The notes: a model not told the origin generated them from the letters alone. A DNA stretch of 46,656 nucleotides from Acidovorax sp. SRB_14 (GCF_012932145.1 NZ_MWOK01000023.1:1-46656); one strand, 5' to 3'. Positions 32,570 through 40,545 are shown, counted from the stretch's first letter. A program made the numbers and translations.

Positions 32570-33516
32570 TGTTGAAGAAATTTCTCACCGGCGTGGCCCT
32601 CGGCACGGTGGTTCTGGCTGCCAGTGCGTCTTCCGCTCCGTACACGATCGTTGTCCCGTTCACCCCAGGCGGCGCCAGCGATTCCTTTGCCCGAATTGTT
32701 GCCAGAGAGCTCAACCAGGAGCTGGGCGTCCCGGTCATCGTTGAAAACCGTCCGGGCGCTGGCGGCAGCGTCGGTGCGGCCGCCTTCTCCAGGCTGCCAA
32801 AAAACACTCGGAGCATCTTCCTCGGGACGATCAGTACGCACGCCATCAACCCCTATCTCTACAAGAACATCAACTACAACGCCAAGACGGACTTCACGCC
32901 CGTGGCCATGGTGCTGAGCTTGCAGAACATGCTGGCCGTCAATGCCAAGTCGAACATCCAGTCGGTCGAGGACTTGGCGGCCGAGGGGAAAAAACGCAAT
33001 CTCACCTTCGGCTCGGCAGGCACCGGCTCGTCGGCACACCTGTCTGCGGAGACCATGGCGATGATGCGCCCTGAAATGCAGGTGACCCACATCCCCTACA
33101 AGGGCGCAAACCCGGCGAACATGGACCTGCTCGGTGGCCAGATTGATTTCGTTTTTGACAATATCTCCAGCATCCTGCCCCAGGTGCAGTCCGGCAAGCT
33201 GCGCGGTCTGGCCGTGACCAGCAAGGAGCGATCGCACCAGGCCACGGGCATCCCCACCATGGACGAGTCAGGCTTCAAGGGCTATGAAGTGATCTCCTGG
33301 TTTGGCTTCTGGCTGCCCAAGGGAAGCGACAAAGCCATGGTCGATGACCTCAACAAGGCCCTGGCGAAGATCTACGTCAAGCCGGAATTCGTCAAGTCGA
33401 TCAAGGATGTAGGCGCCTCTCCGACCTTGAAAACCGGCGCCGACTTCGTCGCTTTTGTAGAGGGCGAGCAAAAGCGCTGGAAGGAAATGGTTGAAAAGCT
33501 CGACATCGAGATGTGA
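32566..33516 (+). CDS. Bug-family periplasmic substrate-binding protein of the HD cassette
   Basis: 316 aa. Signal peptide MMLKKFLTGVALGTVVLA, probable cleavage near ASASSA. Mature TctC-like fold: VVPFTPGGASDSFARIVAR, GAGGSVGAAAFSR, FGSAGTGSSAHLSAE, PYKGANPANMDLLGGQ, FDNISSILPQV, IPTMDESG. Overlaps the HD gene by four bases, so it is translated in step with it. Uses more AT-rich codons than the other two receptor genes here. It would bind the ligand in the periplasm; no transport membrane subunit is coded in the cassette. Possible role is uptake or signalling for the substrate of the HD oxygenase. Confidence 0.9.
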   Translation: MMLKKFLTGVALGTVVLAASASSAPYTIVVPFTPGGASDSFARIVARELNQELGVPVIVENRPGAGGSVGAAAFSRLPKNTRSIFLGTISTHAINPYLYKNINYNAKTDFTPVAMVLSLQNMLAVNAKSNIQSVEDLAAEGKKRNLTFGSAGTGSSAHLSAETMAMMRPEMQVTHIPYKGANPANMDLLGGQIDFVFDNISSILPQVQSGKLRGLAVTSKERSHQATGIPTMDESGFKGYEVISWFGFWLPKGSDKAMVDDLNKALAKIYVKPEFVKSIKDVGASPTLKTGADFVAFVEGEQKRWKEMVEKLDIEM

Positions 33517-33564
33517 GCGCGTCCGCGCTGCCGGCGCGCGGCGCGGTGCACCGCATGCCCACGG

Positions 33565-33627
33565 AAGCTATTACTTTAGTAGCTGCCTGCGCTTATCCAG
33601 AAAGGGCTAGAGACCATTTTGGCTTAA
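33565..33627 (+). repeat. Dispersed stem-loop repeat, copy H, at the 3' end of queG
   Basis: AGCTATTACTTTAGTAGCTG, CCTGCGCTTATCCAGAAAGG, GCTAGAGACCATTTTGGCTTA. Its right part encodes the last residues of queG (SQNGL and the stop codon TAG, from the minus strand). Lies 49 bases after the stop of the Bug receptor gene. Confidence 0.8.
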
Positions 33628-34683
33628 AGCCCAGGCCACGTGCTCGCGCACCATCGCACTGGGGTCGTCGGCGCGCGAGAGCAGCGCCGCGCGCACCTCG
33701 GCGCTGCCCGTGGCGCGCAGCGCATTGCCCAGCGCCACGGCCACGTTGCGCAGCCAGCGCTCGTGGCCGATGCGGCGGATCGGGCCGCCCTCGGTCAGGC
33801 GCAGAAAGGCCGCTTCGTCCCACGCGAACAGCTGCACCAGCTGCTGGCCCGACAGGCCGGCGCGCGCATCGAAGTCGGGCAGGCGGCTGGCCTGCGCATA
33901 TTTGTTCCAGGGGCAGACCAGCTGGCAGTCGTCGCAGCCGTAGACGCGGTTGCCGATGAGCGGGCGCAGTTCGAGCGGAATCGGCCCGCCGTGCTCGATG
34001 GTCAGGTAGGAGATGCAGCGGCGCGCATCAAGCCGGTAGGGGGCCACGATGGCCTGCGTGGGGCAGACGTCGATGCATGCCTGGCAGCTGCCGCAGTGCG
34101 CGCTCACGGGCGGCGTGGGCGCCAGCACCATGTCGACATAGATCTCGCCCAGGAAGAACATCGAGCCCGCGTCGCGGCTCAGCACCAGGGTGTGCTTTCC
34201 GCGCCAGCCCTGACCGCTGCGCGCCGCCAGCTCGGCTTCGAGCACCGGCGCCGAATCGGTGAACACGCGGTGGCCCAGCGGCCCGACCTCCTGCGCGATG
34301 CGGTCACAGAGCTTTTGCAGGCGCGCGCGCAGCACCTTGTGGTAATCGCGCCCCCGGGCATAGACCGACACCGCGCCTTGCGCCGCATCCGCCAAGCGCG
34401 CAAACTCCACCGCCTGCCAGCCGGGGGGCGTCTCGCGCGGCAGGTAGTCCATGCGCGCCGTGACCACGCTCACCGTGCCTGGCACCAGTTCGGCCGGGCG
34501 TGCGCGTTTCAGGCCGTGCGCCGCCATGTAATGCATCTCGCCATGGAACCCCTGCGCCAGCCACTGCACCAATCCGGGTTCGGCGGCGGACAGGTCCACG
34601 CCGGCCACGCCAATTTGGGAAAATCCCAGTTCGCGCGCCCACTGCTGAATTTGAGGAACGAGTTGACTGCTGCACACCACCAT
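33607..34683 (-). CDS. queG: Epoxyqueuosine reductase
   Basis: Last step of queuosine synthesis: reduces epoxyqueuosine in tRNA to queuosine with a cobalamin cofactor and two 4Fe-4S clusters. 358 aa from ATG 34683. Two cluster motifs: CGSCQACIDVCPTQAIV (with a fourth Cys in RRCISYLT) and GCDDCQLVCPWNKYA. Cobalamin-binding N-terminal region with DSAPVLEAELAARSGQGW. The C-terminal HEAT-like repeat follows. The last residues and the stop codon are encoded in repeat copy H. TACAAT ends six bases before the ATG, with no Shine-Dalgarno sequence. Divergent from tsaE, with which it overlaps by 21 bases if the TTG start is right. Confidence 0.95.
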   Translation of the reverse strand: MVVCSSQLVPQIQQWARELGFSQIGVAGVDLSAAEPGLVQWLAQGFHGEMHYMAAHGLKRARPAELVPGTVSVVTARMDYLPRETPPGWQAVEFARLADAAQGAVSVYARGRDYHKVLRARLQKLCDRIAQEVGPLGHRVFTDSAPVLEAELAARSGQGWRGKHTLVLSRDAGSMFFLGEIYVDMVLAPTPPVSAHCGSCQACIDVCPTQAIVAPYRLDARRCISYLTIEHGGPIPLELRPLIGNRVYGCDDCQLVCPWNKYAQASRLPDFDARAGLSGQQLVQLFAWDEAAFLRLTEGGPIRRIGHERWLRNVAVALGNALRATGSAEVRAALLSRADDPSAMVREHVAWALSQNGL

Positions 34684-35178
34684 CGCCCGATTGTAGAAAG
34701 CGCCCCCGCGCACGACCTGCGCAAAGCCACCTGGCACAGCGAGGACGATACCGCCGCTTTCGCCCGCCAGCTGGCCGCACAGCCCCTGCTGGCCGACGCC
34801 TTCATCACGCTGCACGGCGAGCTGGGCGCGGGCAAGACCACGCTGGTGCGCCACCTGCTGCGCGCGCTCGGCGTGACGGGCCGCATCAAGAGCCCGACCT
34901 ACGCCGTGGTCGAACCCCACGAGGCGCAGGGCCTGGCCATCTGGCACTTTGACTTCTACCGCTTCAGCGATCCGCGCGAATGGGAAGATGCGGGTTTTAG
35001 GGACATCTTCGCGGGCCCGGGCCTCAAGCTGGCAGAATGGCCGCAAAAGGCTGCTGCCCTTATCCCGCCTGCGGATATTGCTATCCACATTGAAGCACTG
35101 GACGACCACGAGCGGTGCGTGACGCTGCAAGCGCACACCGCCCGCGGGCGCCAACTGTTGCACGGAATGGACGCATGA
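34663..35178 (+). CDS. tsaE: tRNA threonylcarbamoyladenosine biosynthesis ATPase TsaE
   Basis: Small ATPase of the TsaBDE complex making t6A37 in ANN-decoding tRNAs. 171 aa from a TTG start at 34663; a GAGGA ribosome site five bases upstream sets it, as no ATG is available in frame near the domain start. Walker A GELGAGKT at 52-59, then SPTYAVVEPHE and WHFDFYRFSDP (switch-like) and GLKLAEWPQKA. The end overlaps amiC by four bases (ATGA), as in E. coli, where tsaE precedes amiB. The start is inside the queG 5' region. Start choice is the only uncertain part. Confidence 0.88.
   Translation: MTAAHHHRPIVESAPAHDLRKATWHSEDDTAAFARQLAAQPLLADAFITLHGELGAGKTTLVRHLLRALGVTGRIKSPTYAVVEPHEAQGLAIWHFDFYRFSDPREWEDAGFRDIFAGPGLKLAEWPQKAAALIPPADIAIHIEALDDHERCVTLQAHTARGRQLLHGMDA
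34690..34695 (-). promoter_or_regulatory. Candidate -10 element of queG
   Basis: TACAAT on the minus strand, six bases before the queG ATG at 34683, no Shine-Dalgarno sequence between. It lies inside the tsaE coding region if tsaE starts at TTG 34663. Confidence 0.45.
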
Positions 35179-36605
35179 CCCTCCCCTTTCCTCCTTCACA
35201 GACCCCGCTGCGCACGCCGTCGCGCCGCGCCATGCTGCAGGCCGGCAGCCTGGTGCTGCTGCTCGGTGCGCAGCAGATTGCGCGCGGTGCCACCATCATG
35301 GCCGTGCGCATCTGGCCTGCGCCCGAGTATTCGCGCGTGACCATCGAGTCCGACGGCGCCCTCAGTGCCAAGCAGTTCTTCGTCGCCACGCCGCCGCGCC
35401 TGGCCGTGGACATCGAGGGCATCGAGCTCAACCCCGCGCTGCGCGAGCTGGTGGCCCAACTGCGCTCGGACGACCCCAACATCGCGGGCATCCGCGTCGG
35501 CCAGAACGCTCCCGGCGTGGTGCGGCTGGTAATCGACCTCAAACGCGCCGCCCTGCCCCAGGTGTTCACGCTGCCGCCGGTGGCCGCCTACCAGCACCGC
35601 CTGGTGTTCGACCTGTACCCGGCCGAGCCCGTGGACCCGCTCGAAGCGCTGATCGCCGAGCGGTTACGCGAGCCCGCAGCCCCCCCGGGCGTGGCGATGG
35701 CGCACGCGGGCACTGCTGCACCGGCCACGCCCGGCGCCCCCGACCCGCTGGGCGAACTGATCGCACGGCAAACGGCGCGCCCCGCCGCTGCGCCGGCGGC
35801 ACCCGCAGCGCCGCCCACGCAAACAGCGGCAGCGCCCGCCGCGCCCCTCCAGCCCGCCCTCGCCGCGACCTCCCAGCGCACCGACCGGATCATCATCGTT
35901 GCGCTCGACCCCGGGCACGGCGGCGAAGACCCCGGCGCCATCGGCCCCAGCGGCACGCGCGAGAAAGACGTGGTGCTCAAGGTGGCCCACCTGCTGCGCG
36001 ATCGCATCAATGCCACCACCGTGGGCGGCAACCCCATGCGCGCCTACCTCACGCGCGATGGCGACTATTTCGTGCCGCTGGGCACGCGCGTGCAAAAGGC
36101 CCAGCGCGTGCAGGCCGACCTGTTCGTCAGCATCCACGCCGACGCGTTCACCACGCCCAGCGCGCGCGGCGCCAGCGTGTTCGCGCTCAGCCAGAGCGGC
36201 GCCTCGAGCACCGCCGCGCGCTGGCTTGCGAACAAGGAAAACCAGGCCGATCTGGTCGGCGGCATCAATGTGCGCGCCAAGGACCAGCATGTGCAGCGCG
36301 CCCTGCTCGACATGAGCACCACGGCGCAGATCAACGACAGCCTCAAGCTCGGCAGCGTGCTGCTGGGCGAGATCGGCGGCATGGCCAAGCTGCACAAGCC
36401 GCGCGTCGAGCAGGCCGGCTTTGCGGTGCTCAAGGCGCCCGACATCCCCAGCGTGCTGGTCGAGACCGCCTTCATCAGCAACCCCGAGGAAGAGGCGAAG
36501 CTGCGCAGCAGCGCCTACCAGGAGCAGCTGGCCGATGCGCTGATGCGCGGCATCACGCGCTACTTTGCCAAGAACCCGCCGCTGGCGCGCAGCCGCTCGC
36601 TTTAG
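35175..36605 (+). CDS. amiC: N-acetylmuramoyl-L-alanine amidase with AMIN domain
   Basis: Splits the septal peptidoglycan to separate daughter cells. 476 aa from ATG 35175, overlapping the tsaE stop. Probable twin-arginine signal (TPSRRAMLQAG, then a hydrophobic run), as in E. coli AmiA/AmiC. AMIN domain about 43-150 targets the septum; Pro/Ala linker about 165-232; amidase_3 domain 240-470 with zinc ligands His248 (DPGHGGEDPG), Glu263 (REKDV) and His321 (SIHADAF), and catalytic Glu430 (VETAFIS). The family lacks the LysM repeats of AmiB. The symbol amiC rests on this domain layout; AmiB-type naming is also used for the tsaE neighbour. Confidence 0.92.
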   Translation: MTLPFPPSQTPLRTPSRRAMLQAGSLVLLLGAQQIARGATIMAVRIWPAPEYSRVTIESDGALSAKQFFVATPPRLAVDIEGIELNPALRELVAQLRSDDPNIAGIRVGQNAPGVVRLVIDLKRAALPQVFTLPPVAAYQHRLVFDLYPAEPVDPLEALIAERLREPAAPPGVAMAHAGTAAPATPGAPDPLGELIARQTARPAAAPAAPAAPPTQTAAAPAAPLQPALAATSQRTDRIIIVALDPGHGGEDPGAIGPSGTREKDVVLKVAHLLRDRINATTVGGNPMRAYLTRDGDYFVPLGTRVQKAQRVQADLFVSIHADAFTTPSARGASVFALSQSGASSTAARWLANKENQADLVGGINVRAKDQHVQRALLDMSTTAQINDSLKLGSVLLGEIGGMAKLHKPRVEQAGFAVLKAPDIPSVLVETAFISNPEEEAKLRSSAYQEQLADALMRGITRYFAKNPPLARSRSL

Positions 36606-36896
36606 CGCCACGGGAAGGATATCGCCGGATGGCAAGCTGCGCGCACTGGCGATGTCGTGCACCTGCCAGGCCATGCACCCACGCGCTCGGGAAAGACGCA
36701 GCACTGCGGTCCACCCTCTGCCTGGCCGGGTCGCTAGCAGCAGACCCTGGCGCCGTGGGCGGCCTTGTCTGACAGGCCTTGCCCCCACCGGACTACGCCT
36801 CCCGCCGGGCGCCGCAGGCACAGTGGAGTTCACACGCCAAGCCACGGTGCGCTCCGCACCACCGGCCTTGCACAGACCACTGAAAGGACTTTTGCC
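36606..36896. other. Non-coding gap after the amidase gene
   Basis: 291 bases. No gene recognised. It probably holds the promoter of the small lipoprotein gene at 36897. I see no clear -10/-35, no repeat copy and no terminator hairpin with a T tract. Confidence 0.5.
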
Positions 36897-37127
36897 ATGA
36901 CCATCCGACATTTTCTGATTGCAGGCAGCTGCGCAGCGGCACTCGCCCTGGGCGCCTGCTCATCGAACCCCACCAATGCACAGATCGGCACCGGCGCGGG
37001 CGCCGTGATCGGCGGCGTGGCCGGCAATGCCATCGGCGGCGGCAGCACGCTGGGCACCGTGGGCGGTGCGGCCGCCGGGGCGCTCATCGGCAACGAGCTG
37101 GGCAAGGACCGCGACCGTCGTCGCTGA
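36897..37127 (+). CDS. Small glycine-zipper lipoprotein
   Basis: 76 aa. Signal with lipobox LGAC (Cys21), then SSNPTNAQIG, a glycine zipper (GTGAGAVIGGVAGNAIGGG, then GTVGGAAAGALIGNELG) and a basic tail KDRDRRR. Nearly identical in layout to the protein at 38188; both share NPTNAQIG / HPTNAQIG and GTVGGAAAGALIGNE. Glycine-zipper 2TM class (outer-membrane). AAAGGA about eleven bases upstream. No larger domain, so probably a structural or sensor lipoprotein. Confidence 0.85.
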   Translation: MTIRHFLIAGSCAAALALGACSSNPTNAQIGTGAGAVIGGVAGNAIGGGSTLGTVGGAAAGALIGNELGKDRDRRR

Positions 37128-37182
37128 ACCCCCGGATGCCTTTAGGCGCAGGACGACACCGGACCGGTGCGCCCTGCGCCTG

Positions 37183-37839
37183 TCAGCGTGTGCGGCCGAT
37201 GCGCTCGGCGCGGCCCGCGCGCCAGGCGCCAAGGATCGCAATGAAACCCGGGATAAAGATCATCGCCCAGATGACCTTGTCCAGATGGCGCTGGACCCAG
37301 GCGAAGTTGCCAAAGAAATAGCCGGCGCTGCAGATCCCGAGCACCCACAGCACGGCGCCGCCGACATTGAAGGCCGTGAACTTGCCCCTGTCCATGGCCG
37401 CCACGCCGGCCACGAAGGGCGCAAAGGTGCGGATGAACGGCATGAAGCGCGCCAGCACGATGGTGATGCCGCCATAGCGCTCGTAAAACGCATGCGCCTG
37501 ATCGAAGGCGCGGCGGTTGAACCAGCGCGAACTCTCCCACTGGAACACCTTGGGCCCGAAATAGCGGCCGATGCTGTAGTTGCACTGGTCGCCGAGCACC
37601 GCCGCCACCAGCAGCACCGCACAGGCGACCGGAAAGCTCATCAGCCCCGCGCCGCTGAGCGCCCCCACGATGAACAGCAGCGAATCGCCCGGCAAAAACG
37701 GCATCACCACCAGGCCGGTCTCCACGAACACGATCGCAAACAGCAGCGCATAGACCCAGGGCCCGTAGGCCACGACGAAGGCCTCCAGGTGCTTGTCGAC
37801 ATGCAGGATGAAGTCGATCAAAAACGCAATGATTTCCAA
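37183..37839 (-). CDS. DedA-family membrane protein
   Basis: 218 aa from TTG 37839, preceded by GGAAGGA at seven bases. Starting here gives MEIIAFLIDFILHVD, similar to the starts of DedA proteins; an ATG at 37920 is the alternative. Motifs: ETGLVVMPFLPGDSLLF and ARFMPFIRTFAPFVAG with the conserved arginines of the DedA/VTT fold. Family members work in proton-dependent envelope functions and lipid-carrier (undecaprenyl phosphate, phospholipid) movement. About five membrane segments. It sits between two paralogous glycine-zipper lipoprotein genes, an arrangement that suggests the pair arose by duplication around it. Confidence 0.9.
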   Translation of the reverse strand: MEIIAFLIDFILHVDKHLEAFVVAYGPWVYALLFAIVFVETGLVVMPFLPGDSLLFIVGALSGAGLMSFPVACAVLLVAAVLGDQCNYSIGRYFGPKVFQWESSRWFNRRAFDQAHAFYERYGGITIVLARFMPFIRTFAPFVAGVAAMDRGKFTAFNVGGAVLWVLGICSAGYFFGNFAWVQRHLDKVIWAMIFIPGFIAILGAWRAGRAERIGRTR

Positions 37840-38187
37840 GAGAAGGTCCTTCCGAATCGGCTCCGACGCGGCACCGATCGCCGCGCTGGGCAAGGCCCGT
37901 AATGTAATGCGCGCCGCCATGGGCCAGGCGCTGGAGCAGCGCGAGCACACCCGGGCGGCAGCGGGCCCGGGCGCGCCACCGGATACATGCCCTTTCCGAT
38001 AGCTACACGGGCTCGCGATCGCCGCGTGTTTGTTACATATAGCTATAAATATCTACACACACCACACAGGGGACCGCCGGATTTTCAGCAATAGTCTGGT
38101 CATGGACTGCAGGGGCAACGCCCAGGTATGCCCCAAGCCATGCGACCCGCACGGCATGCAGTTCCATCCATACCAAGAGGAATCAAT
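37840..38187. other. Non-coding region upstream of dedA and the 38188 lipoprotein gene
   Basis: 348 bases without a convincing gene. An AT-rich stretch at about 38030-38055 contains the palindrome TATAGCTATA (38038-38047), just after an imperfect hairpin (ACACGGGC...GCCGCGTGT, about 38005-38029). It probably holds the promoter of the rightward lipoprotein. GATAGCTACACGGG at about 37998 recalls the dispersed repeat but lacks its other parts. Confidence 0.45.
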
Positions 38188-38430
38188 ATGAAACACAAAA
38201 TTCTCAGCACCGTCTGCGCAGTCACCGCCGCCTTCGCCCTGGGCGGCTGCGCCAGCCACCCGACCAACGCACAGATTGGCACCGGCGTCGGCGCGGTCGC
38301 CGGTGGCGTGGTGGGCGACGCCCTGTTTGGCTCGACCCTGGGCACAGTCGGCGGCGCAGCCGCCGGGGCGCTCATCGGCAACGAGATGGGCAAGAACAGC
38401 GACCGCAACAACCGGCGCGGCCGCCGCTGA
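38188..38430 (+). CDS. Small glycine-zipper lipoprotein, paralog of the 36897 gene
   Basis: 80 aa. Lipobox LGGC (Cys21), SHPTNAQIG, zipper GTGVGAVAGGVVGDALFG and GTVGGAAAGALIGNEMG, and a basic tail NSDRNNRRGRR. AAGAGG lies nine bases before ATG. Followed by a strong terminator, so it is probably monocistronic. Same family and nearly the same size as the protein at 36897. Confidence 0.85.
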   Translation: MKHKILSTVCAVTAAFALGGCASHPTNAQIGTGVGAVAGGVVGDALFGSTLGTVGGAAAGALIGNEMGKNSDRNNRRGRR

Positions 38431-38478
38431 TGCGGCTGCCGCGCTGACCGGCACGGTCTGCGCCGCCTCGCTCACCCA

Positions 38479-38502
38479 GGCTGCCCACGGGCAGCCTTTT
38501 TT
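38479..38502 (+). terminator. Rho-independent terminator of the 38188 lipoprotein gene
   Basis: Perfect stem GGCTGCCC/GGGCAGCC with a two-base loop AC, followed by TTTTTT. Confidence 0.9.
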
Positions 38503-38558
38503 GTGGGCCGGCGGCCTGCTGCCACCGCGACGGCGGCGGGCACGGCCGACGCCCCGCC

Positions 38559-38564
38559 TAAAAT
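38559..38564 (+). promoter_or_regulatory. Candidate -10 element of mutL
   Basis: TAAAAT ends seven bases before the mutL GTG codon (38572); no Shine-Dalgarno sequence between. Supports 38572 as the start and a leaderless message. Confidence 0.45.
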
Positions 38565-38571
38565 CGGCCCG

Positions 38572-40545
38572 GTGAACGCCACCCCTCCCGTACCCGCCCC
38601 TGCCCCGCCCGCACGCCGCCCCATCCGCGACCTGCCCGACGAACTCATCAGCCAGATCGCGGCGGGCGAAGTGGTCGAGCGCCCCGCCTCCGTCGTGCGC
38701 GAACTGGTCGACAACGCGCTCGACGCCGGCGCCACCCAGGTCACCGTGCGCCTGTCGGCCGGCGGCGTGCGCCTGATCGCGGTCGAAGACGATGGCGGCG
38801 GCATTGCCCAGGCCGAGCTGCCGGTGGCGCTGCGCCGCCACGCCACCAGCAAGATCACCGACCTGCACGACCTGGAGACCGTGGCCACGATGGGCTTTCG
38901 CGGCGAGGCCCTGGCGGCCATTGCCTCGGTCTCGGAGATGGCGCTGCTCTCGCGCCCGGCCGACCAGGCCAGCGCCTTTTTGCTCGACGCGCGCAGCGGC
39001 GAGCTGCGCCCGGTGGCGCGCAGCACCGGCACCACGGTCGAGGTCAAAGAGCTGTTCTTCTCCACCCCGGCGCGGCGCAAGTTCCTCAAGTCCGATGCCA
39101 CCGAACTGGCGCACTGCATCGAATCGGTGCGCCGCCATGCGCTGGCGCGCCCCGACGTCGGCTTTGCCATCTGGCACGAGGGCAAGCTAGTCGAGCAGTG
39201 GCGCGCCACGCTGGCCGCGGGCGGCGACCTGGCGGAAGCACTTGCGCGGCGCCTGGCCGACGTGCTGGGCGAAGACTTCGTCGCGCAGTCGGTGGCCGTG
39301 CAGTACAGCGTGGGCCGCGTCAGCGTGACCGGGCGTGCCGGCGTGCCCGACGCCGCGCGCTCGCGCGCCGACCAGCAGTACAGCTACGTCAATGGCCGCT
39401 TCGTGCGCGACAAGGTGCTCACGCACGCCGCGCGCAGCGCCTACGAGGATGTGCTGCACGGCCAGCGCCAGCCGGTGTATGCGCTGTATGTGCAGATCGA
39501 CCCGGCGCGCGTGGACGTGAACGTGCACCCGACCAAGATCGAGGTGCGCTTTCGCGACAGCCGCGAAGTGCACCAGGCCGTGCGCCACGCGGTCGAAAAC
39601 GCCCTGGCGGCGCCGCGCGCTGCCGCGCTGGCGGCCGCGGCCCTGGCCGCAGAACACAGCCCCGCCGCCGCCCCGTCTGCCACGCCAGAATATGCGTCAA
39701 ATCGACCTCAAACGCCCGTCTGGCAAGCGCAAGAAGCTATGCATTTTGATGAGAACAGCGGCCACCGCGTGAACGACCTGCAGGCCCTGTGGGGCAGCCC
39801 GGCCGCGTCCAGCGCAGCGCCGCCGCTGTGGCGCGCAGCCGCGGGCAGCGGCGGCGCCGCCCCCGAAAGCACCGGCACGGCGCAGCCTCGTGCCGCCGTG
39901 GCCAGCGCCGCACCCGACGCCGCGCCAGGAACCCCAGACAACACCGCTCCAGCCCCCACCTGGCCTCTGGGCCGTGCGCTGGCGCAGCTGCATGGTGTCT
40001 ACATCTTGGCCGAGAACGCCCAGGGCCTGGTGCTGGTCGACATGCACGCTGCGCACGAGCGCATCGTGTACGAGCGGCTCAAGGCCCAGGTCGATCAAAA
40101 CGCGCGCATCGCCAGCCAGCCGCTGCTGATTCCGGCGACCTTTGCCGCCACCGCCGAGGAAGTGGCCTGCGCCGAGGCCTGCGCCGACACGCTGGCCCTG
40201 CTGGGCCTGGAAATCGTGCCGTTCTCGCCCAAGACCCTGGCCGTGCGCGCCGTGCCGACCACCCTGGCCCAGGGCGACGCGGTCGAACTGGCGCGCAGCG
40301 TGCTGGCCGAGCTGGCCGTGCACGACGCCAGCACCGTGGTGCAGCGCGCGCAGAGCGAGATCCTGGGCACCATGGCCTGCCACGGCGCGGTGCGCGCCAA
40401 CCGGCGCCTGACGCTCGACGAGATGAACGCCCTGTTGCGCCAGATGGAGGTGACCGAGCGCTCGGACCAGTGCAACCACGGCCGGCCCACCTGGCGCCAG
40501 ATGGGCATGCGCGAACTCGACGCGCTGTTCCTGCGCGGGCGCTGA
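38572..40545 (+). CDS. mutL: DNA mismatch repair protein MutL
   Basis: 657 aa from GTG 38572. GHKL ATPase: ELVDNALDAGAT (Glu44, Asn48), VEDDGGGI, RRHATSKI, MGFRGEAL. The C-terminal dimer domain carries the endonuclease motif DMHAAHERIVYE (490-501), that is D-x-H-A-x2-E-x4-E, and CNHGRPTWRQM near the end, so this MutL is of the nicking type (as in most bacteria without MutH). The linker of about 340-480 is Ala/Pro rich and includes a repeat copy in frame (residues about 376-396). An upstream in-frame GTG (38503) is immediately behind a terminator and is unlikely. Confidence 0.95.
   Translation: MNATPPVPAPAPPARRPIRDLPDELISQIAAGEVVERPASVVRELVDNALDAGATQVTVRLSAGGVRLIAVEDDGGGIAQAELPVALRRHATSKITDLHDLETVATMGFRGEALAAIASVSEMALLSRPADQASAFLLDARSGELRPVARSTGTTVEVKELFFSTPARRKFLKSDATELAHCIESVRRHALARPDVGFAIWHEGKLVEQWRATLAAGGDLAEALARRLADVLGEDFVAQSVAVQYSVGRVSVTGRAGVPDAARSRADQQYSYVNGRFVRDKVLTHAARSAYEDVLHGQRQPVYALYVQIDPARVDVNVHPTKIEVRFRDSREVHQAVRHAVENALAAPRAAALAAAALAAEHSPAAAPSATPEYASNRPQTPVWQAQEAMHFDENSGHRVNDLQALWGSPAASSAAPPLWRAAAGSGGAAPESTGTAQPRAAVASAAPDAAPGTPDNTAPAPTWPLGRALAQLHGVYILAENAQGLVLVDMHAAHERIVYERLKAQVDQNARIASQPLLIPATFAATAEEVACAEACADTLALLGLEIVPFSPKTLAVRAVPTTLAQGDAVELARSVLAELAVHDASTVVQRAQSEILGTMACHGAVRANRRLTLDEMNALLRQMEVTERSDQCNHGRPTWRQMGMRELDALFLRGR
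39698..39757 (-). repeat. Dispersed stem-loop repeat, copy J, in frame inside mutL
   Basis: On the minus strand: CTCATCAAAATGCATAGCTT, CTTGCGCTTGCCAGACGG, GCGTTTGAGGTCGATTTGAC. It encodes about SNRPQTPVWQAQEAMHFDE of the MutL linker. Confidence 0.7.

Noticed and set aside
27073-33516. The three Bug receptors as parts of TctABC transporters
   Set aside because: No TctA or TctB membrane gene lies in the window; orphan receptors are common in this order.
35038-35098. A stretch inside tsaE that resembles the dispersed repeat read on the minus strand (GATAGC...CAGGCGGGATAAGGGC)
   Set aside because: The encoded peptide (EWPQKAAALIPPADIAIHIEAL part) is typical of the TsaE family and the match is weak, so chance is likely.
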